DNA of 10,523 bases from JBJELF01 sp051879015. Its GTDB lineage: Bacteria > Bacillota > Clostridia > Lachnospirales > Lachnospiraceae. The position numbers and the translations under genes were made by a program. The stretch lies in the NCBI GenBank assembly GCA_051879015.1, contig JBJELF010000111.1, forward strand, positions 1 to 10,523, in the 5' to 3' direction. Numbering within the stretch: the first letter of the stretch is position 1; each line of letters opens with the position of its first letter. A model generated the notes under the pieces. That model was not told where the DNA came from. It worked only from the letters and a program-made list of their open reading frames with translations, and did not search any database. Below are positions 6,210 through 10,523 of the stretch, in pieces.

Positions 6210-7148
6210 ATGGAAAAATTATTTCATGTATCCAGCTCTCCTCATGTGAGAGCAAAGGATACCACAAGAAGCATCATGCTCGATGTAGCAGCTGCTCTTT
6301 TGCCAGCCACTGCTGTTGGTATATTTAATTTTGGACTTTCTGCACTGTTGGTTATTCTTGTCACCGTAGGCACCTGTATCATTACTGAGTATGCTTACGA
6401 AAAAGGCATGAAAAAGCCAATCACCATCTATGATGGCAGTGCTCTTGTCACTGGCCTTTTATTGGCACTGAATCTGCCATCCACCATTCCGCTCTGGATT
6501 GCTATGATCGGCGGCATATTCGCCATCTTGATTGTAAAGCAACTCTATGGTGGATTGGGACAAAACTTCATGAACCCCGCTCTGGCAGCTCGCTGCTTCC
6601 TGCTGATTTCCTTTGCAGGCCGTATGACCTCCTTTACCTATGATGGCGTAACGGGAGCTACTCCACTTGCAGTTTTGAAGAATGGTGGAGAGGTTAATTT
6701 ATTGTCCATGTTTATTGGTACCACTGCCGGTACTATTGGAGAAACTTCTGTCATTGCAATCTTGCTTGGTGCCGCTTACCTGTTAGCAAAGAAAGTAATC
6801 TCCATTCGTATCCCTGCCTGCTACATCATTACCTTTGCACTATTTATCTTGATTTTTGGTGGTCATGGATTTGATCTATCTTATTTGGCAGCTCACCTTT
6901 GCGGTGGTGGTTTGATGCTTGGTGCCTTCTTCATGGCAACTGACTACGTCACCAGTCCAATTACAGAAAAAGGTCAAATTGTTTTTGGTATTTTGCTCGG
7001 TATCTTAACTGGTATTTTCCGTATCTTCGGAAAGTCTGCAGAGGGCGTATCCTACGCCATCATCTTCTGTAACCTTTTGGTACCATTGATCGAACGCTAT
7101 ACAATGCCAACCGCATTTGGATGGGAGGGCAAAAAAAATGAAAAGTGA
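6210..7148 (+). CDS. rnfD: Rnf complex subunit RnfD (membrane flavoprotein)
   Basis: An integral membrane subunit of 312 residues with many hydrophobic segments (first at about 22-58, then to the end). It carries a covalently bound FMN. The flavinylation motif is visible as DGVTGATPLA, with Thr151 of TGAT the expected attachment residue. Other conserved stretches are KPITIYDGSALVTGLLLALNLP and GLGQNFMNPALAARCF (about 116-130). RnfD passes electrons within the membrane and is thought to take part in the ion pathway; it is homologous to NqrB. The ribosome binding site GGAGGAG sits 5 nt before the ATG, right after the rnfC stop. Its 3' end overlaps the start of rnfG by 11 nt. Confidence 0.96.
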   Translation: MEKLFHVSSSPHVRAKDTTRSIMLDVAAALLPATAVGIFNFGLSALLVILVTVGTCIITEYAYEKGMKKPITIYDGSALVTGLLLALNLPSTIPLWIAMIGGIFAILIVKQLYGGLGQNFMNPALAARCFLLISFAGRMTSFTYDGVTGATPLAVLKNGGEVNLLSMFIGTTAGTIGETSVIAILLGAAYLLAKKVISIRIPACYIITFALFILIFGGHGFDLSYLAAHLCGGGLMLGAFFMATDYVTSPITEKGQIVFGILLGILTGIFRIFGKSAEGVSYAIIFCNLLVPLIERYTMPTAFGWEGKKNEK

Positions 7149-7752
7149 TAAACTCGTATTGATTAAAGATGCCATTACTCTCTTCCTCATCACCTTAGTA
7201 GCTGGTATCCTTTTAGGTGGTGTATACCAAATTACAAAGGACCGCATCGCAGAACAGCAGCGTCTGGCTGAGGAAGCATCTTATCAAACCGTATTTCCAG
7301 CGGCTACTTCCTTTGATACACAGCCAACCGAATTAGTAGATACTGCCAACACTGCTCAATCTGTGTCCGATGAATTTGGCAGCGTAACCATCGATGGTTA
7401 TATTTTAGCATCCAACAATGAAGGTAACCTCGGCTATGTGGTAAAAGTAACTTCTCACGAAGGTTACGGCGGCGATATTTCTTTGAGTATCGGCGTTGAC
7501 ATGGACGGAGTTGTCACCGGTGTAGAAATATTGTCTATCAGCGAAACCGCTGGTCTGGGTATGAATGCTCAGAAAGAAAGTTTCCGCCAGCAATATGTTG
7601 GCAAACAGGTAGACAGCTTTACTGTCACCAAGACAGGCTCCACATCCGACAGTGAGATTGATGCTTTGAGTGCTGCCACCATTACTTCCAACGCATTCAC
7701 CAACGCGGTTAATGCAGCTTTAGATTTCTTTAATCACTATATTGCAGAATAG
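7138..7752 (+). CDS. rnfG: Rnf complex subunit RnfG (covalent FMN, extracytoplasmic domain)
   Basis: A 204-residue subunit with one N-terminal membrane helix (about residues 11-31) and an FMN-binding domain outside the membrane; homologous to NqrC. The flavinylation motif is ALSAATITSNA, with Thr181 of SAAT as the FMN-bearing residue. The preceding HEGYGGDISLSIGVD and ETAGLGMNA segments are typical of the FMN-bind fold. I chose ATG 7138 inside the end of rnfD because GGGAGGG (7123-7129) lies 8 nt upstream and the protein then starts MKSDKL before the helix. The frame reaches back to 7117, but that start has no ribosome binding site. The 11-nt overlap with rnfD suggests translational coupling. 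Confidence 0.95.
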   Translation: MKSDKLVLIKDAITLFLITLVAGILLGGVYQITKDRIAEQQRLAEEASYQTVFPAATSFDTQPTELVDTANTAQSVSDEFGSVTIDGYILASNNEGNLGYVVKVTSHEGYGGDISLSIGVDMDGVVTGVEILSISETAGLGMNAQKESFRQQYVGKQVDSFTVTKTGSTSDSEIDALSAATITSNAFTNAVNAALDFFNHYIAE

Positions 7753-7763
7753 GAGGTGCCCAG

Positions 7764-8597
7764 ATGAACAAATATACGGAACGTATTTATAATGGTGTTG
7801 TAAAAGAAAACCCAACTTTTGTCATGATGCTGGGTATGTGTCCTACTTTGGCCGTTACTACTTCCGCCTTCAATGGCGCAGGTATGGGTCTGACCACAAC
7901 AGTAGTACTTATTTTTTCTAATTTGATTATCTCCTTGATGAGAAAAATTATTCCTGACCGTGTGCGTATTCCAGCATTTATTGTCATTGTTGCCTCTCTG
8001 GTAACCATTGTACAACTGTTGCTGCAGGGCTTTATTCCCAGCTTATACGACCAGTTGGGCATCTATATTCCTTTGATTGTTGTAAACTGTATTATTTTGG
8101 GTCGTGCAGAGGCATATGCTTCCTCCCACCCACCAATTGAATCTGCCTGTGACGGTATTGGTATGGGTCTTGGTTTTACCATCGCTCTGACTGCCATCGG
8201 TGCATTCCGTGAATTCCTGGGAACTGGAGCAATTTTCAATTTCTCCATCCTGCCAGAATCCGCTGAAATGCCAACTATTTTTGTCATGGCTCCAGGTGCA
8301 TTCTTTGTTCTGGCTATGCTGACTGCTCTTCAAAACAAATTCAAGGCTCCATCTGCCACGAATGGAGTGGTGCCAGCTGCATCTCAACTGTCCTGTGGCG
8401 GAAACTGTGCTGCATGCAATGGTATCAAGTGTGCTGAAAACCACATCGCCTTAGCCGAGGCAAAAGCAAAGATTGAAGAAGAAAAGCGTATCGCTATGGA
8501 AGAAGCAAAGAAAAAAGCTATGGAAGCTGCAAAATTGAAGGCTGCAAAAGCCGCTGCAGAGAAAGCAGCAACCCAGAAAAAGGAGGGTGAACAATGA
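7764..8597 (+). CDS. rnfE: Rnf complex subunit RnfE with cysteine-rich, alanine/lysine/glutamate-rich C-terminal tail
   Basis: A membrane subunit of about six helices (residues 1-192), homologous to RnfA and NqrD. Cys26 (GMCPTLA) and Cys109 (VVNCIILG) are the residues expected to share an iron-sulfur centre with the matching cysteines of RnfA in the membrane core. The typical RnfE region ends near 195; this protein has 277 residues. The extra part starts with a linker, then a cluster C211-x3-C215-x2-C218-x4-C223. From about 228 to 277 it is a highly charged Ala/Lys/Glu stretch likely to be a long helix or coiled coil. The tail may bind a metal or cluster at the cytoplasmic face, but its function is unknown. 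The start has AGGAGGTG 6-8 nt upstream. The stop overlaps the rnfA start (ATGA). Confidence 0.95.
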   Translation: MNKYTERIYNGVVKENPTFVMMLGMCPTLAVTTSAFNGAGMGLTTTVVLIFSNLIISLMRKIIPDRVRIPAFIVIVASLVTIVQLLLQGFIPSLYDQLGIYIPLIVVNCIILGRAEAYASSHPPIESACDGIGMGLGFTIALTAIGAFREFLGTGAIFNFSILPESAEMPTIFVMAPGAFFVLAMLTALQNKFKAPSATNGVVPAASQLSCGGNCAACNGIKCAENHIALAEAKAKIEEEKRIAMEEAKKKAMEAAKLKAAKAAAEKAATQKKEGEQ

Positions 8598-9166
8598 TTA
8601 AATTACTTTTAATTCTTATCAGCGCATCCTTAGTAAACAATGTCGTTTTAAGCCAGTTTTTGGGATTATGTCCATTTCTTGGTGTATCCAAAAAAGTAGA
8701 AACTGCTGCTGGCATGGGTGCTGCTGTTATCTTCGTCATCACCATCGCATCTGCTGTTACGAATTTGATTTATATGTTACTGGAAGCTGTCGGCTTAGAA
8801 TATTTACAGACCATCGTCTTTATTTTAGTCATCGCAGCTTTAGTGCAGTTTGTAGAAATGTTTTTAAAGAAGTTCATCCCCGCTCTCTACAGCTCTCTCG
8901 GTGTATATCTTCCATTGATTACCACCAACTGTGCTGTGCTGGGTGTGGCTCTGACCAATGTACAAAATAAATATAATTTCATCGAGAGTGTCATTGCCGG
9001 TTTTGGTACTGCTGTCGGATTTACTATCGCAATCGTCATCATGGCTGGCATCCGTGAGCGCATCGAACATAATGATGTGAGTAAATCCTTTCAAGGGTCT
9101 CCCATTGTTCTGATTACTGCAGGACTGATGGCAATCGCTTTCTGTGGATTTGCTGGTCTGATTTAG
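8594..9166 (+). CDS. rnfA: Rnf complex subunit RnfA
   Basis: A 190-residue membrane subunit of about six helices, paired with RnfE in an inverted arrangement around a membrane iron-sulfur centre and part of the ion-translocating core; homologous to NqrE. The expected ligand residues are Cys26 in SQFLGLCPFLGVS and Cys113 in ITTNCAVLGVAL. Length and sequence are ordinary for the family. Its ATG overlaps the rnfE stop by 4 nt (ATGA), with AAGGAGGG about 6 nt upstream inside rnfE, so translation is probably coupled. It is 10 nt from rnfB. Confidence 0.96.
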   Translation: MIKLLLILISASLVNNVVLSQFLGLCPFLGVSKKVETAAGMGAAVIFVITIASAVTNLIYMLLEAVGLEYLQTIVFILVIAALVQFVEMFLKKFIPALYSSLGVYLPLITTNCAVLGVALTNVQNKYNFIESVIAGFGTAVGFTIAIVIMAGIRERIEHNDVSKSFQGSPIVLITAGLMAIAFCGFAGLI

Positions 9167-9176
9167 GAGGTGACCT

Positions 9177-9974
9177 ATGAACGGTGTATTGATGGCTGCA
9201 CTTGTAGTCGGCATCATCGGTATTATCATCGGCGTGGTGCTCTGTATTGCAAGTGAAGTATTTAAAGTAGAAGTAAACGAAAAAGAAATTCAAGTCAGAA
9301 ATCTTCTGCCTGGCAACAACTGCGGCGGCTGCGGCTACCCAGGATGTGATGGTCTGGCAAAAGCTATCGCAGAGGGCAAAGCTCCTGTCAATGCCTGCCC
9401 TGTGGGTGGTCCTGATGTAGCTCAAGGTATCGCTGCTGTCCTCGGTGTCGAGGCAGGTGAAATGACTCGTATGGCTGCCATCGTAAGATGTGCTGGTACC
9501 TGCGATAAAACCAAGATAAACTATGCTTACTTTGGCACAGCTGACTGCCAGCAGGCCTCCGTCCTGCCTGGCTCTGGAGACAAGAGCTGCTCCTACGGCT
9601 GTCTTGGACTTGGCTCCTGTGTGCGTGCCTGCGAGTATGATGCCATTCATATTGTAGACGGTATCGCTCAGATTGACCGCGACAAATGTAAAGCTTGTGG
9701 AAAATGTGTATCCGCCTGTCCTAGAAATATCATTGACTTAGTTCCATATGATGCAAAATATGTGGTACGCTGTGTTTCTCACGACAATGGTAAAACCGTT
9801 CGTGAAAACTGTGATTCCGGATGTATTGGCTGTTCTTTGTGTGCAAAGACCTGCCCAAGTGGTGCGATTTACTTCGAGAATTTCTTGGCCAGAATCGATC
9901 AAACCAAATGTACTGGCTGTGGACTTTGTGCTCAAAAATGTCCAAAGAAAATTATTCATAAACTGAATGACTAA
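9177..9974 (+). CDS. rnfB: Rnf complex subunit RnfB (ferredoxin-accepting iron-sulfur protein)
   Basis: The electron entry subunit, accepting electrons from reduced ferredoxin. In 265 residues there is a membrane anchor (about 4-24), then the four-cysteine Fe-S domain CGGCGYPGCDGLA...C (Cys49, 52, 57, 74). Cysteines 105, 109 and 124 follow. Four ferredoxin-like motifs come next: C138-x3-C-x5-C-x3-C, C171-x2-C-x2-C-x3-CP, C216-x2-C-x2-C-x3-CP, and C245-x2-C-x2-C-x3-CP. This cluster-rich form is typical of clostridial RnfB and richer than the proteobacterial one. The start is set by AGGAGGTG 5-7 nt upstream of ATG 9177. As last gene of the operon it is followed by a strong terminator. Confidence 0.96.
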   Translation: MNGVLMAALVVGIIGIIIGVVLCIASEVFKVEVNEKEIQVRNLLPGNNCGGCGYPGCDGLAKAIAEGKAPVNACPVGGPDVAQGIAAVLGVEAGEMTRMAAIVRCAGTCDKTKINYAYFGTADCQQASVLPGSGDKSCSYGCLGLGSCVRACEYDAIHIVDGIAQIDRDKCKACGKCVSACPRNIIDLVPYDAKYVVRCVSHDNGKTVRENCDSGCIGCSLCAKTCPSGAIYFENFLARIDQTKCTGCGLCAQKCPKKIIHKLND

Positions 9975-9983
9975 TCATTTCCC

Positions 9984-10014
9984 CTCACCTGTCTGGCATT
10001 TGCAGTCAGATGAG
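9984..10014 (+). other. Imperfect hairpin after rnfB
   Basis: Arms 9984-9995 (CTCACCTGTCTG) and 10003-10014 (CAGTCAGATGAG) pair over 12 positions with two mismatches around a 7-nt loop. No T-run follows, so it is not itself a terminator. It may protect the 3' end of the rnf mRNA or be chance. Nothing else is visible between rnfB and the terminator. Confidence 0.3.
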
Positions 10015-10028
10015 TCCAAAAAATCAAG

Positions 10029-10065
10029 ATAGAGCAGGACAACATAAATGTCCTGCTCTATTTTT
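10029..10065 (+). terminator. Rho-independent terminator of the rnf operon
   Basis: A perfect 13-bp stem, ATAGAGCAGGACA (10029-10041) with TGTCCTGCTCTAT (10049-10061), has a 7-nt loop and is followed by TTTTT. It separates the rnf operon from the sigma factor gene, which therefore needs its own promoter. Confidence 0.93.
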
Positions 10066-10117
10066 ATCTTTCTCTATTTTGGAGCGAAATTTGTACTTTT
10101 TCTCAAAAATTTTAAAA

Positions 10118-10142
10118 AATTCATTGCACAGCGCAACGAATT
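10118..10142. promoter_or_regulatory. 25-bp near-palindrome, candidate operator of the sigma factor gene
   Basis: Arms AATTCATTGC (10118-10127) and GCAACGAATT (10133-10142) are inverted repeats with one mismatch in ten, around a 5-bp spacer. The palindrome covers the putative -35 box and much of the promoter spacer, so a bound dimeric protein would be expected to repress. I do not recognise the site as belonging to a known regulator. Confidence 0.4.
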
Positions 10143-10152
10143 CCAATAAAAT
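10124..10152 (+). promoter_or_regulatory. Putative promoter of the sigma factor gene
   Basis: TTGCAC (10124-10129), a 17-nt spacer and TAAAAT (10147-10152). The -35 box is weak. A perfect TATAAT at 10157-10162 is also present, but starting from it would begin the RNA within the ribosome binding site, so the upstream pair is preferred. Confidence 0.35.
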
Positions 10153-10182
10153 CCTTTATAATAAGTAAGGGAGGACAAATCC

Positions 10183-10523
10183 ATGGATGACCAAACAATT
10201 ATCGAAATGTACTGGCAGCGAAACGAACAGGCTATCACAGAGACCGATACAAAATACGGCGGACGACTGCACTTACTGGCACAACAAATTTTAAATAATC
10301 ATGAGGACAGTGAAGAGTGTGTCAACGACACCTACCACGCAGCATGGCAATCTATTCCACCGAAAAAGCCTCTATATTTTTTTGCTTATCTTGCAAAAAT
10401 TACACGTAATCTTGCGCTTGACTTACTAGACTACCGCTCTGCCCAAAAGCGTAGTGTCCTAATTGTAACATTGAGCAAAGAACTCGAACAATGCTTACCC
10501 GCCCCCAACGATTTTGAAAAGAA
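10183..10523 (+). CDS. ECF-like sigma-70 family RNA polymerase sigma factor (partial, runs off window)
   Basis: The N-terminal 113 codons are visible and the frame is open to the end. The sequence begins MDDQTIIEMYWQRNEQAI, and region 2 is recognisable: the acidic EDSEECVNDTYHAAW (about 41-55) is the core-polymerase-binding helix pattern, followed by FFAYLAKITRNLALD (about 66-80), which corresponds to the -10 recognition helix. This variant, with a Y-x-x-x-x-x-AI N-terminus and a PPKKP linker, matches the small sigma factors frequent in Lachnospiraceae and relatives. Regions 3 to 4 and any anti-sigma partner lie beyond the window. The start is set by AAGGGAGGA (10167-10175), 7 nt before ATG. 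Its regulon cannot be told; the palindrome at its promoter suggests regulated expression. Confidence 0.85.
   Translation, partial: MDDQTIIEMYWQRNEQAITETDTKYGGRLHLLAQQILNNHEDSEECVNDTYHAAWQSIPPKKPLYFFAYLAKITRNLALDLLDYRSAQKRSVLIVTLSKELEQCLPAPNDFEK

Noticed and set aside
9114..9650. A 178-codon minus-strand frame antisense to rnfB
   Set aside because: It is a by-product of rnfB codon usage and lies across the rnfA-rnfB junction; there is no ribosome binding site and no recognisable family.
10157..10162. Perfect TATAAT before the sigma factor gene as the main -10 box
   Set aside because: The predicted start would fall in the ribosome binding site and no -35 box is at proper spacing; the upstream TAAAAT pair is more plausible.

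Overview
The window looks like a chromosomal segment of an anaerobic low-to-moderate-GC Firmicute, probably a clostridium of the Lachnospiraceae type. The grounds are the clostridial gene order rnfCDGEAB, strong AGGAGG-type ribosome binding sites, A/T-rich intergenic DNA with sigma-A-like promoters, and protein sequences that resemble clostridial families. The family-level assignment is inferred from recalled sequence patterns, not from a search.

Left half, all on the minus strand (read right to left): a histidine-phosphatase-superfamily protein overlaps by 8 nt a short RsmB/NOP2/Sun-type RNA cytosine methyltransferase. A LysR-type regulator follows, then metY (O-acetylhomoserine sulfhydrylase), which has its own promoter, a candidate LysR operator and a strong terminator. 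The lysR-metY adjacency suggests local control of sulfur amino acid synthesis.

The 537-bp gap at 4337-4873 is not empty. On the minus strand it carries an unlisted reading-frame remnant (4404-4619) that resembles the C-terminal end of an IscB/RRXRR-type HNH nuclease. Upstream of the remnant is a nested hairpin (4632-4684). A 34-nt block of this hairpin recurs with two mismatches at 5-38, at the extreme left of the window. Both copies lie just downstream of a plausible minus-strand promoter. I read the right copy as an internally deleted IscB-type element, and the hairpin as a possible remnant of its associated guide-RNA region (HEARO/omega-RNA). The RNA part is speculative.

Right half, plus strand: a sigma-A-like promoter drives a compact six-gene operon, rnfC-rnfD-rnfG-rnfE-rnfA-rnfB, encoding the whole Rnf ferredoxin:NAD+ oxidoreductase. 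RnfB takes electrons from ferredoxin. RnfD and RnfG carry covalent FMN, RnfA and RnfE hold a membrane iron-sulfur centre, and RnfC reduces NAD+, with ion export across the membrane. The genes are tightly packed or overlapping and end at a perfect 13-bp stem terminator. RnfE has an unusual tail: a four-cysteine cluster followed by a charged alanine-rich helix.

After the terminator, an ECF-like sigma-70 family gene starts at 10183 and runs off the window. Its promoter region contains a 25-bp near-palindrome that may be an operator. Apart from the IscB-like remnant with its repeat, the RnfE tail and the palindrome, the window is ordinary housekeeping and energy metabolism.
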